Assembly: GCA_009602725.1 (NCBI GenBank)
Contig: WELB01000001.1
Coordinates: 1,136,820-1,151,755 of the forward strand
DNA: 14,936 nucleotides
Origin: Spirogloea muscicola
Taxonomy: Eukaryota; Streptophyta; Zygnematophyceae; Spirogloeales; Spirogloeaceae
Reading direction: 5' to 3'
The number at the start of each line of letters is the position of its first letter. The stretch's first letter is position 1. This document shows, in pieces, positions 1-9,226 of this stretch. A model generated the notes under the pieces. It had not been told where the DNA came from. It did no database searches and saw only the letters and a program-made list of their open reading frames with translations. Both the position numbers and the translations under genes were made by a program.

Positions 1-2
1 GC

Positions 3-1721
3 GACGCGGCAGCCGGCGGCGACGCCGCCGGCGCACCCGGCGCGCGCGCCGAGTCCGAGGAGGAGAAGGCGGCCCGCTTCCGAGAGCAGCTGACGCAGGT
101 GAGCGCCGCAAGCCCTGTGCTGTGCACGCCACCCAAACCCTAGACACTTAGAATCGTAACCCTAACCGTAACCCCTAAACCCTAACCCTTATTCTAACTC
201 TAAACCTTAAACCCTGAACGCGTGCTGCGTTGAGCTGGGGCGCCCACGTTGGTCACCGCCCCTGATCGCGGCGGCGTGCGCAGAAAGCCAAGGAGCAAGC
301 GGAGCGGCGCAGGGAGGCGGAGACGCTCTTCCGCTTCGGGCAGAAGGCGTACGAGCGCGGCATGTACGACAAGTCCGTCGACATCCTCGAGGCCGCGCTC
401 GGCAACGTCCCGCGCGGGTCCTCGCTCGGCGGCGACGTGAGTTCTCGGCCGTGCCCTCGAGCCTCCCCCTCTCTCCTCTCTCCCAGCAGGCCCCTCCACA
501 ATCACTTGGCAAGGTCCATGTCAGCCCACCACGCTGCCCGTGACCACGACTGTCCTGTGCGTGGCCAACTTGCCGCCGTTGGCGACTTGCTTTGGGCGAG
601 CCTGCGGCGCTGCTGGAGCCTGGCGCGCGCCCATGCGGGGATGAGCACCAGGCCCACGTGTGGTTGCCCGCTGAAATGTCAGACAGACCGAGGGTCGTGG
701 CAATCCTCATGACCCGCTGAGGGTAGGAGATGCGAGGGGTTTGTGTGTGTTGAAGCTCAACCCCAAAGTCCATGACTAAGAACAGAGCTACGACTGCCGA
801 GCCGAAGAGAAAGTTGGGGATTCATGTTGCCCACAGCCTCTCGAGCCCGGCGCTCTGTGCCGTGGCAGAGCCGTGACTCACTGTCAGTGGGCGCTCGGGG
901 GGGCCGGTGGCAGATCCAAATCTGGCTCGCAATGGCGTACGAGGCACACAACCGCCATGCTGATTGCATTGAGCTCTACAAGCGGCTCGAGGCCGGTCAT
1001 CCCAACAAGTGAGTCCTTATTGACGAGCTTGCTGGCTTCCCCCACCCTACCTGCTCCATCCTCCCCCCATGAATGGCCTCCTCTCTTCTCTCTCTCTTTC
1101 CCTGCCTCCTCCTCTGCCCTCCTCCCCCCTTCCCCTAACTTCCTTCTCCTTAACAGCCATCCTCTCCTGCATGCGATGGGTACGCTTGTCAGTCTTTGGC
1201 ACACCCGACTTTCCAGTCACAACTTCACCAATTTGATACATCTAGAACAGCGCAAGGACATCGTTAAGATGGGCAGCCCCTGGCACTAACTCGCCCTGGC
1301 GCTTGCGGGCTGCGCCAGGGCCGTGCGGCGGCAGGCGGCGGACCTGCGGTACATCCTGGAGGCCCCCAAGCTCAAGATCGGACGTGATGAGATGGTGAAG
1401 GTGCCCATCCTCGGCGCTGACAACACATCGACGTGAGCCCTGCCTGCCGCATGGCCGTTGCCGCTGCTTCAGCCGCTTAATCAACCCGCACTTTGCCCTT
1501 ACAAAGGCCTCCTGTGCAGGAATACGCGGTCTTGGAGCCAGATGGTGACGGAATCGCGACGACGGCGCGCTAAGACTGTACCCAAGCGTGCCGGACAGCG
1601 CGATTACATGGAGGACTTCATGGTGTGGCGGCCACCGCGGTGGGAGCGAAGCCCATACTTCTACGTCGCAATAACCGTCTGGCTCACTGCTGTCGGTGTC
1701 TCACTCATGTTTCAGGAGTGA
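3..1721 (+). CDS. Chloroplast-type TPR protein with C-terminal membrane segment (5' partial, 5 exons visible)
   Basis: Exons read as 3-98, 284-436, 914-1008, 1319-1432 and 1520-1721 (stop TGA at 1719-1721). All four introns are GT-AG and the phases (0, 0, 2, 2) keep one frame, giving 219 visible residues; the N-terminus, including any transit peptide, lies left of the window. A charged helix (EEEKAARFREQLTQ) precedes a TPR-like helical pair at residues about 46-70 (LFRFGQKAYERGMYDKSVDI) and a second at 84-113 (IQIWLAMAYEAHNRHADCIE). Next come the conserved-looking stretches RRQAADLRYILEAPKLKI and YMEDFMVWRPP, and one hydrophobic helix at about 199-217. This layout matches, from memory, a TPR protein family of plant and algal chloroplasts whose members end in a membrane anchor. 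A scaffold role at the thylakoid or envelope is inference. Coding identity is confident, exact function is not. Confidence 0.85.
132..216. repeat. Degenerate telomere-like (CCCTAAA/CCCTAA) tract inside intron 1
   Basis: Imperfect units such as AACCCTAACC, CCCCTAAACCCTAACCC and CTCTAAACCTTAAACCC fill about 85 bases of the first visible intron (99-283) of the TPR gene. The units resemble the plant/green-algal telomere repeat but are mutated, so this is an interstitial remnant and not a chromosome end: exons lie on both sides. Confidence 0.75.
1036..1160 (+). other. Long polypyrimidine stretch in intron 3 of the TPR gene
   Basis: About 120 bases consist almost only of C and T, with runs such as CTCTCTTCTCTCTCTCTTTC. 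The stretch lies in the 310-nt intron 1009-1318, well upstream of the acceptor at 1318. It may be simple-sequence expansion or an extended splicing tract. Confidence 0.6.
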
Positions 1722-2066
1722 GAATATTGCTGTTGCAGCCACAGCTAGCGGGCGCCTCGAAGCAGCCGGGTCACACATTGAGCTAGGCACAGGCGTCCGA
1801 GAATATTTCTGAGGACTTGGCCTTGGGAGCCATGGCCCTGGCTTAAACTCATTAATGGATTAGCGCCAGGCTCGGACTTTGTACAGATTCCTGCAGCCCA
1901 TTTGCTGTCATATTCCTATTTGCTCCATGATGTTTATAAGAGCTTCTCAATGTGATCGAAGCTCGCCAACAATATACATCAAGCGATGGCTTCTACTAAA
2001 GCCTAGTAAAGCCTCTTGCCTTGGCACAAGACAGCAGTCTAGAGACCACAACAGCCTTCGCACCGA
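1722..2066. other. Convergent intergenic region, no gene seen
   Basis: 345 bases between the stop of the TPR gene (plus) and the stop of the small membrane-protein gene (minus). It is AT-richer than the flanking exons and should carry both 3' UTRs. No clear TGTAA-type polyadenylation signal was found close to the plus-strand stop. Confidence 0.6.
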
Positions 2067-2846
2067 CTAAAATGTGTAGCTGCCGACACCGACGCCAGGG
2101 TCAACCCCCACTTCAGGGGCTTGCGGCGTTTGCGGTGGTGGCGGCCGGAATGGAATACGGCGTGGGCCGGCGCGATCCTCGTCTTGACGCTCTAAGAGCT
2201 CATAGGGGTCGATGTACTCGGGCGTGCTGCCGGTGGTACGTCTGTACGCATTACCGGGGTGAATGAAGCCGGACCCAAAGTACTGCACAAGCAGCAACAA
2301 CACGCCACGCACCCCACGTGCGGCCGTAAGAAGGTGGGCGCCATACGCAGACGGCAATAGCGGCTGCAACAGTAGTGGCGGCGACCTGCAGTGCTGTTGC
2401 ATTCTTCTGATTGACTTCCTAACTTTGATTTAATTGATTAACTTCCTGTTGCTGTCCAGGGTGCTGCGGCTCACCAGGTAAAGGGCAGCGAAGGCGGCAA
2501 GTGCGGCGAGGATGAGGGGCCCGAATCCGAGGAATACGGAGCTGCCCAGCTTGAGGAGCTCCCAGGCCCGCAGCGGCAAGCCCTGCGGCCGCGGACAGCA
2601 GAGTCAAGACAGAGTCAAGAGCAGCGCCGCAACTTCTGCCCAAGTCAACAACGAGTCCGCCACAGCTCTCTGAGCTCGAAGTCAGCCCTCGGGGCCGCGA
2701 AGTCCGAGGCCGAGTCTCACATCCAGGCCCTCGCTGTTGAGCGCCCGGGAGCGCTGCAGCTGCTCTGCGGTGCCGCCGCCGCCGCCGGCCGCTCCCCCGG
2801 CGGCGCGCGGCGGCGCCTTGANCCTCAGGTCAGGGACGCTAGGCTC
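2067..2846 (-). CDS. Small membrane protein of unknown function (N-terminus unresolved, 3 C-terminal exons)
   Basis: Minus-strand exons 2846-2721, 2582-2475 and 2282-2067 (stop TAG at 2069-2067) join in phase 0 through GT-AG introns of 138 and 192 nt, giving 149 visible residues. Residues 1-42 are Gly/Ala/Arg-rich and end in RALNSEGLD. Residues 43-78 form an amphipathic lead-in (LPLRAWELLKLGSS) and one strong transmembrane helix (about 57-78, FLGFGPLILAALAAFAALYL). After the membrane come YFGSGFIHPG and YIDPYELLE (about 101-109), then a Pro-rich tail ending GVGVGSYTF. The helix followed by a YIDPYxLLE-like box resembles uncharacterised chloroplast membrane proteins of plants, but I cannot name the family. 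A likely upstream exon is 3214-3093 (donor CGG|GTGACT, phase 0). The intron between would hold an R1 repeat. Base 2822 is n, so one codon (NTC) is undefined. Confidence 0.7.
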
Positions 2847-2930
2847 CTGGAAGTTGGTCCCTGGCGAGCACTTTCTTCCTGGCCAGAGCCAGAGGCAGCA
2901 GCGAGGGCTCTGCCGGCCCGCAGGTGCTGC

Positions 2931-2966
2931 GCGCGTGTGAAAAGCCAGCCCGAAAAGAATTGACGA
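2931..2966 (+). repeat. R1 dispersed repeat copy
   Basis: Carries the R1 core GTGAAAAGCCAGCCC followed by GAAAAGAATTGAC. It lies in the inferred intron 2847-3092 of the small membrane-protein gene, antisense to that gene. Confidence 0.7.
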
Positions 2967-3092
2967 AGGGGTTCGAAGGGGCCAAATGACAACAAGAGCG
3001 CAACGAGACCCCGCCACGACGATGCGGCGACGAGGCTAGAGTCCCTCCCATAACACCGTCTGACGGCCTCCAAACCCCCAATCCCAAGTCAC

Positions 3093-3214
3093 CCGCGTCG
3101 CCAGCCCGCCGTTCCCGGTGGACCGCTCGGTGGAGCCCCAGTCTCGACGCACCACTGCCGTTGTGATGGGGCCGCGCCTGTCCCCATCACGACCCGCCGC
3201 CCCCCCCCCACGAC
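3093..3214 (-). CDS. Candidate upstream exon of the small membrane-protein gene
   Basis: Minus-strand segment bounded by an acceptor (GTCGCAG|GTCG) and a donor (GCGACGCGG|GTGACT). It translates as a basic Gly/Arg-rich stretch ending STGNGGLATR and joins in phase 0 to the exon starting at 2846. The composition would suit a transit peptide or its linker, but no ATG in this frame was found, so the true start must lie further upstream or the exon is wrong. Confidence 0.35.
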
Positions 3215-3354
3215 CTGCGACGGCGGGAAAGGCAAGCCACCTCAAGTGGAAGGAAGATGCCCACCGTCCTTCTCACGCCTTTCTTGGTTCTTGTCACTCA
3301 CGAGCTCTGGCCTTTACCATCGGCCTCTCATTTCTGTGCGCCGCGGCGCCTTCT

Positions 3355-3410
3355 TCCCCGGCCGCCGCCGCCGCCGCCACCTGCGCCGCCGCCGCCGCCG
3401 CAGGCGCCGC
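3355..3410. repeat. GCC/GGC trinucleotide run
   Basis: Consecutive GCC units, interrupted once or twice, encode only Ala, Arg or Gly homopolymers in the various frames. Similar GCC runs occur at about 2772-2790 and 11034-11072. The 140-residue-scale open frames around it look like by-products of this composition. Confidence 0.7.
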
Positions 3411-3545
3411 CTTCGGCGGTGGGCTCCTCGGTGGCCAACGCTGCAGGCTGGACGGGGGGACGCAGGAGTGGGGCCTCGTCTGACGGCGTCAGGGAACGCT
3501 GACGGGGCGCCAGCTGACGGAAGGTTCCACAATGACTAAATAACA

Positions 3546-3831
3546 GCTTTCAATTCTTTTCCTTTCTCTTTCCTTGGGCAGGCCAATCACAGCCATTGCC
3601 CTCTACTGGAAGAGTCTGCCTTTCAGCCAAATCAGAGCCATTGCCGTACATTACTATTACATTCCTACATGACTACTGCCATTTCTACTTCTTTCAGTGT
3701 AATTGGCAGACCTGGCCCACCCTCCACGTGGGAGGAAGGCAGCCCAACCTGCTCGTTCTTGGGAGGAAGACTCTTCCAGTAGAGGTCGATGGCTGTGATC
3801 GGCCAGCCCAGGGAAAAGAATGTTGACAGCT
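3546..3831. repeat. Inverted pair of R1 repeats
   Basis: The reverse complement of about 3546-3620 matches 3765-3831. Shared blocks include GACTCTTCCAGTAGAGG, ATGGCTGTGAT and the GAAAAGAAT tail. The right arm lacks about 13 bases near the tail that the left arm has. About 145 bases separate the arms, which include a further partial copy of the left arm (3614-3640) and a near-palindrome around CCTCCACGTGGGAGG (3721-3735). No coding evidence here. Confidence 0.75.
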
Positions 3832-3924
3832 CGAAAGGGCCAGTTCCTTGTGAAACGAAGGAAAGCAACCTCATCCCAGAAGGAAAATCAGAAGAGATAG
3901 AGAAAGATACAGCTTCATCGATGT

Positions 3925-4050
3925 AAGGCTCTGGCTGTGAGAAGCCAGCCCAAAATCGACCAGGGGGGCGATGGCTGTGTAAGGCCAGCCCGACAAGTGG
4001 TCAAGAGAAGCGGCTGCTGACAGTAAGGGGCGGCCGTGAAAGCCAGCCGA
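3925..4050 (+). repeat. Three R1 copies in direct array
   Basis: Copies at about 3932-3960 (GGCTGTGAGAAGCCAGCCC), 3972-4000 (GGCTGTGTAAGGCCAGCCC) and 4029-4050 (GGCCGTGAAAGCCAGCC) lie in one orientation about 40-60 bases apart. They share the hairpin-forming core but have diverged tails, so they look older than the copies near 12-14 kb. Confidence 0.7.
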
Positions 4051-4826
4051 GTGCATACAGAGGTGGTTTTTGGAGTGCCTCCTCACTACCCCAAGCAGCG
4101 GCCCTCCCAATACCCCCCTGTCAGGGCATAAAAACCTGGCCCATATGAAACCTTAGAACCAACTGGCACGGCTCCCCGGCAGCTGCTCATGAGCTTCCTG
4201 ATGTTGTCGTGAGGGGAAGCACAACAACAGACTGCAGCGGAGGGGAATCTGCCGCTGCAGCTCAAGGTAAGCTGCAGTCCCCACAACAAGGAGAGTTTCC
4301 CCGCCCAAGCCTTCATGCTCAAATTTCACTCCATTTTGAGGCAAGCCTAAGACGCACCACCCGTGCATAGATGTGCATATATATCTGATCAGAAAGTGGT
4401 TCGGAAGGAAGCCTCTCAACAATCCTTCGCCCTCCACCATCGAAAGATTTGGCACACTCCGGCTGGCCCTGTAACATGTCACTTTTACAGTGTTCCCGCT
4501 GCCAATCTTGTGCGTGTGGCAGCTACGTACTTGTAGGTCCTGCTGCACGGGGTCCAACAAGTATCCATCAAGAAACTATCTCCACCTCTGGCAGACGTGG
4601 AGGAGGAGGAGGCTACCATCAAGAACCACAGAGCCAACTAGCACAGCATTACTGCTACCTGCAAGTGGCCAAGCTCACTGGCCTGCCTGGCCTGGCCTGC
4701 CTTACCAGGAGTTGTTCGACAGGCAGCCATTTGGCGAATTTCCAACGACAGCAGTATCAACAACCATCATCTTGGAACAAGGTGGTGATGTGCAACAAGT
4801 CTCCTTGTAGTTGGCTGATTAAAACT
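4051..4826. other. Gene-free stretch downstream of the aminopeptidase gene
   Basis: No exon with convincing codon bias plus splice sites was found on either strand. The open frames here (for example 4153-4560 minus and 4449-4943 plus) have unlike-protein composition and no recognised motif. It probably includes the 3' UTR of the minus-strand aminopeptidase gene; a TGTAA motif on that strand lies near 4486, about 340 nt after the stop. Confidence 0.5.
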
Positions 4827-7800
4827 TCAGAGGACATCCCCAAGTTCCTCAGAATTGTGCAGAAAAGCTTCAAGCTGGTTGACCTCCTTGGGCACAGAGG
4901 CTGTCAGGACCTGCAAGTAGAGAAGCAAACCAACATAATGTAGCACAAGAAGAGAGCACTTTGCACCACGGACGGAAACCATAAAGACCCAAACATCAGC
5001 ATGCTATGTCACGAGCATGAGCGAGGAAACAAGCGCCTCTTGAGGTGAAGCGAAATACCTCACAGCCAGACTCGGTCACGAGCACGTCGTCCTCAATGCG
5101 AATCCCAATGCCCTTGTACCTGCAGCATGACTAGGAGTTGCTTGGACTTCAGCTAGAAATGATGTGTCATTGTCATGCACAATTTGCAATCAGCACAACG
5201 GACAATCTTCAAGTGATTTCGTTTGCCAGCACTCTGCTTGTCCTAACTTGCTGGTGCATGATACTATTGTCGAATGGATGTCAATGTCACCTGTCTGGGA
5301 CGTCTGCTGTCAGAGGGATGTAGATGCCCGGCTCAAGGGTCAAGATCTGCCAGAGTGCGACGCACATATATTAGGCTGAGGTGCACTGAGTGGACCACTG
5401 ATTGATATGAGCGTGATCAACCCCAAATCCATTGAAGGAGGACACACCCCTGCGGACATGCGCAGCCTTGCCCCATTTGCCAAACAGTACCCCCTTGCAC
5501 TCTGTGAATATCCGACCCTTAAACCCTATTGCTTGAACCCCAGACATTTAGACCATATCATCCTGATGACTTGGTCGGCACTGAAGGTGCCAGATTTGAC
5601 TGCATCTTGCAGGTGCTTAGATGTATGTGGCCTCACAACACCAGGTACAAGGCCCCTCGCCACGCCCACAGTAGGACAGTCGTGCGTGTCCATGCCCAGC
5701 CAGTGACCTGCAGCACAACCACCGATGCGTGCACGTACAATTCAATCAGGCTTTGAATTAGCTTACATAATCAGGGAGCTCACGACAGTGGACATCTGAT
5801 GATAACAGATGCATGTTGGCCACATCCCCATGTCTAGGATAAGACATGCTGTTGTTGCATACAATGCAACGGGCTCACTCAGGATGATCCCTCACCAACT
5901 GACGTGGGGAAAAATTGTCGATAAGGCCCTTTGGAGATGCTGTCGGGCGAGTCCGGCAGCAGCCCAAGCTCCGCTATGCCCTTCGAAAGCAGTTGCACCT
6001 GTGTCACGCATGCCGCAAGCGGATTCACTTTCTCTGCAGACTTGCAGGCATTACCAACAAAAGTCCACTTCAGATGCAGAGCCCCAAGTGCCTGCAGGCA
6101 GGATCAGCCAGCAAACAACACTCCGTGGAGCACGTTTGGACCTGTACTATAAGAAGCACACGCAAATCATGAAGCGTGTGGGAGGGATTGACCGCGTGCT
6201 TGTGGATGGCAAGAAGCGTGGTTCCTGGACAGCAGAGGCGCGTGCACTCCTTCAGCGTCTCCAGCACAATCTCATAGACCTCCCTCTGCAGAATTGCTTC
6301 ACCATGAGGGAAATGGAAACAGAGCCGGAGCTAGAATGTGGGGTGTTGCCCTGAGTGCCGTTGCCCCATGTATGCTGTTCATGTCATGCTGGACTCAAAG
6401 TGTTGCCTGCCTTCAAGAGAGCCTCTACCTGTGCTGCAGAGAATGGGCTGAGCGGGGGCCACGTGCGGGTCACGTCACTTGTGTAGCCAAAGTACTCACA
6501 GCCGGCATCCAAGAGCAGCAGATCTCCCTGCCTGACCTGCAAGAAGCACATGACACCTGAATCATTGTCCTCTAAGTATATCAGTCCTCTCAATGAACCT
6601 GATGGTATCGCTTTGCTCCTCTTCTGCTAAGAAGACAGAAGAAAGTCTGTTAAGAAAGTCACGTAGGTGCAGACTGATTGCCTAATATGAAGCAACACAG
6701 GAGCCTTGCTAAACACCTTGTTGTCGTTACGGGAGTAGTGGATGATGCAAGCATTGGGTCCTCTTGCAGCCACAGCTGGGAACCTGGAGTAGCCGGCTAA
6801 GAAGTTTGTCAGCTACTAGTCACAATATGTTACGTATTGCAAATTCACGAGCTGAGTAACAGGTCACACTTCTAAGGACTTCAAGAAGTGGGTTCTATGC
6901 ATGTGAAGCTTCAAATGAAATGCTTCACTTCCAGCGCGGTTGTGGTACTGTGTGTGTGCCACTCGTTTTTCTTTGCACAAGAAATGCAGGGAACTGATTT
7001 CAGGCACAAGGTTACTCAGTAAACAAGCCAGTGAACGGGGCACTCTGTGCTTCAAGAAGGGAATGGAAAGTTGCATGAGCAGGTAAGCGGGAATAGTTGT
7101 GCATACGCCATGCGTTGTGCACCCTGCCGTCGGCAGCTGTATTCCACTGCTGCTGCAATGGACTGCTCCTCAGGGTGCTTGCATGAAAATCGCATGGCGT
7201 GCAAGAAGGCCTGTGCTCATACGATACCGTGGTAATCAGCACATAAAATGGCTTCACAGATGTGCACAAAGGAGAAATGCAGCAAGCAATAGTCGGCCTG
7301 CCAGGCCATGCTGGGAAGGTTGGCAAAGATGTGCAGTCGTTGATGCTATAGGTGACAAAAGTGGCACTTGCGGAGCTCCGAGGCTGCTGCTGACCTGAGA
7401 GACCATGCCTGCTGAGGACCGCATGAGAGCAATCTCTGCAGGAGACTTCACCCATCGATGCGAGTGCAACAATGCGCGGGGACTCCTCGTTTCCTTGCCC
7501 AGCTCACGCATTTCCTCAAGGGCCTTTGCCGCCATGCCGCTGACAGCCAGTCTGTCGCACCATATTATATCGGCACACTTTGAGAGCTTGGCGAAATCCT
7601 GCAGGTGGTGAGACGGCATGAGTACGAGCCATGGTGGAGCCATGCACTCAAACCATGCTGTCAACACTCGCAAGCCTGGACCTAAGATCATCATTTTGAA
7701 TGAGCAACTTTTGAGGTTGGCCTTAAGCACAGCATGGCATCACTGGTGGTAATCCTGGTTGGCAGCAATGCACGTCAAAGGGCCCGCAAGCTGCATCGTG

Positions 7801-9226
7801 AATGAACCTGAAGGAAGGCCTCCACAGCCACTGCGTAGTCAGCTCGGAAGAAGTTGGCTGCCGCCCGACAGTCGGCAACCGGCCCAGTCCAGAGCTGCGC
7901 CTGCTATCACAAGTCAGCACGAAGACAGGAACTGGTGGATGTGCTTGATTCGCGTAAGTACATACTCTCGCTTGTCAGTGCTCCTAGTAGCCTGTATAGC
8001 ACTGGCAAGTCAGGCTATTCTGCAGACTGTAGAAGCCATAGATGGTGGCTGGAACACTCTGACCGCTTGCAAGGCCAGCTTGCAGTGTAGGAGGTCATTG
8101 GTGAATATCAACTGTTGAATATCCACGAATCAAGGTTCAGGATTCACGGTAAGAGGGTTGAACAATACCTACTTCGCTGGTAGTGGTGGGCATGTACATG
8201 GTAGTCGAGCCATCGTGTGCGATGACGGCCACGCCTCCCGGCTGCAGGCATCCCGTCAGGTAGAGGTAGTCGGGATCCTGCATCCACTATGTGCTGCGAT
8301 AAATAGACAGGCTCGGCTGGGGGCCCACGCTTGTTAGCTATTGGCCAATTCGGCGCAGTTCGTGACTGCTACATTGAGCTCTGGTCCAAATTTGTGACAA
8401 GCTTCCGCTTCCTTATGCAGGCAAGCTGCATCACTCTGTTGCAACTCAGCTAACTTATAAGTGCATAAGACTACTTAGCTGCACAAGTAGATAGCCTAAC
8501 AACTGGCCAACAACAACTCTAGCTGACATATGTCTCTCTGAGAGTTGATGAGGTCACCAAAGGGCCAACGCACCTCAAAGTCTTGTGCGCAATCAAGACT
8601 GCCCAATGATGTAGGGTTTAGGGGTTTAGGGGTTGAGGTCTCTGTGCTGCGCTCGCGTCTAGACCGCAATATCTCACAAGACCTGGCCTGGATAGGGACT
8701 CGAACCCCAGATCTCAAGACGTGAGATCTAAGCCCTATCCCAAGGGCCATGACCTCTGCGCGGTGTGCCGAGCACCTGGCGGTAGGGGTAAGGGATGACG
8801 CCGGCCATCTTCCGGACGGGGGCTGCCTCGACGACCAGGACGCTGCCCTGCGGCAGGTCCGCCATGAGCGCCTCCCGCCGCGCCCGGAGCTCGGCCGCGG
8901 TGACGCCCGGCAGGATCTCCCCGGGGCGCAGAAGCTGCGCCAGAGGGCAATGGCTTCGAGTGAGCAGAGCAATGCAGGAGCGCGCCAATAGAGCTCATTA
9001 GCAGTAGACGGCGCTGAGAGGGCTCCGCCGCGACCTCGGGGTGGCTCTCGGGCGTCGGCTGGCCCACGTCCGCGCCGGCGGCGCCATGGAGAGGCGCGGC
9101 GGTAGCTGTGGAAAGCGCAGCCGTCCACAGGTCGCTGGCCCGCTCCTTGGCATGGCTGCTGCCGCAGCGTAGGGCGCTGGCCACGAACCCTCCGAGGGCC
9201 CTGCGAGCGCCGTCGCTGCGCCACAT
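4827..9226 (-). CDS. ICP55: Mitochondrial-type Xaa-Pro aminopeptidase, peptidase M24B (ICP55/XPNPEP3 class), 14 exons
   Basis: Minus-strand exons: 9226-9035, 8934-8776, 8277-8173, 7900-7808, 7598-7395, 7210-7107, 6783-6717, 6536-6429, 6285-6193, 5998-5896, 5707-5637, 5346-5291, 5119-5059, 4910-4827 (stop TGA). All 13 introns are GT-AG and the phases agree, giving 499 residues, the usual length of this family. Residues 1-50 are Ala/Arg-rich like a mitochondrial presequence. The N-terminal aminopeptidase-P domain shows GQPTPESHP, LLRPGEI (65-71), IPYPYRQDPDYLYLTG (111-126) and RWVKSPAEI (231-239). The catalytic pita-bread domain has GAQRMA (281-286), H301 in HYSRND, and all five metal ligands: D318 (LLLLDAG), D329 (SDVTRTWP), H411 (HWLGMD), E438 (LEPGIY) and E461 (RIEDD). 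Family members trim N-terminal residues from imported mitochondrial precursors after MPP cleavage. The start ATG at 9226 is the first Met in the presequence-like frame; transcript evidence could move it. Confidence 0.93.
8608..8640. repeat. Short telomere-like tract (GGGTTTA units) in intron 2 of the aminopeptidase gene
   Basis: Reads GTAGGGTTTAGGGGTTTAGG then GGTTGAGG on the plus strand: two to three TTTAGGG-type units, with an extra G in two of them. On the minus (gene) strand it follows the tRNA-like element at 8684-8755 by about 45 nt. Confidence 0.7.
8684..8755 (-). repeat. tRNA-like element (SINE-head candidate) inside intron 2 of the aminopeptidase gene
   Basis: On the minus strand, a box-A-like TGGCCCTTGGG (8749-8739) and a perfect box B GGTTCGAGTCC (8706-8696) are 32 nt apart, a spacing normal for RNA polymerase III tRNA promoters. 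A D-arm can be drawn (GCCC, loop TTGGGATA, GGGC, 8747-8732) and a T-arm (TGGGG/CCCTA around TTCGAGT). The anticodon arm is aberrant: an 8-bp perfect stem AGATCTCA/TGAGATCT with a 5-nt loop. No 7-bp acceptor stem is seen, so this is not a functional tRNA. An outer inverted repeat GGATAGGG/CCCTATCC encloses it. It is best read as a tRNA-derived SINE head or tRNA pseudogene. Confidence 0.5.

Noticed and set aside
132-216. True chromosome end (telomere)
   Set aside because: Exons of the same gene lie on both sides and the units are degenerate.
207-773. 188-codon open frame on the minus strand
   Set aside because: It lies antisense to exon 2 of the TPR gene and extends through two introns; Arg/Ala-rich composition reflects GC-rich antisense sequence.
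3246-3539. Ala/Arg-rich open frames in several phases
   Set aside because: They are produced by the GCC trinucleotide run, with no splice or motif support.
2931-4050. R1 repeats as introner elements that create introns
   Set aside because: Only one copy lies in an inferred intron, and it occupies the interior of that intron without supplying both splice sites.
5809-6354. 181-codon open frame on the plus strand
   Set aside because: It is antisense to exons 9 and 10 of the aminopeptidase gene, whose splice-consistent frame is far better supported.
8684-8755. Functional tRNA gene on the minus strand
   Set aside because: No 7-bp acceptor stem and no canonical anticodon loop could be drawn, although box A and box B are present.
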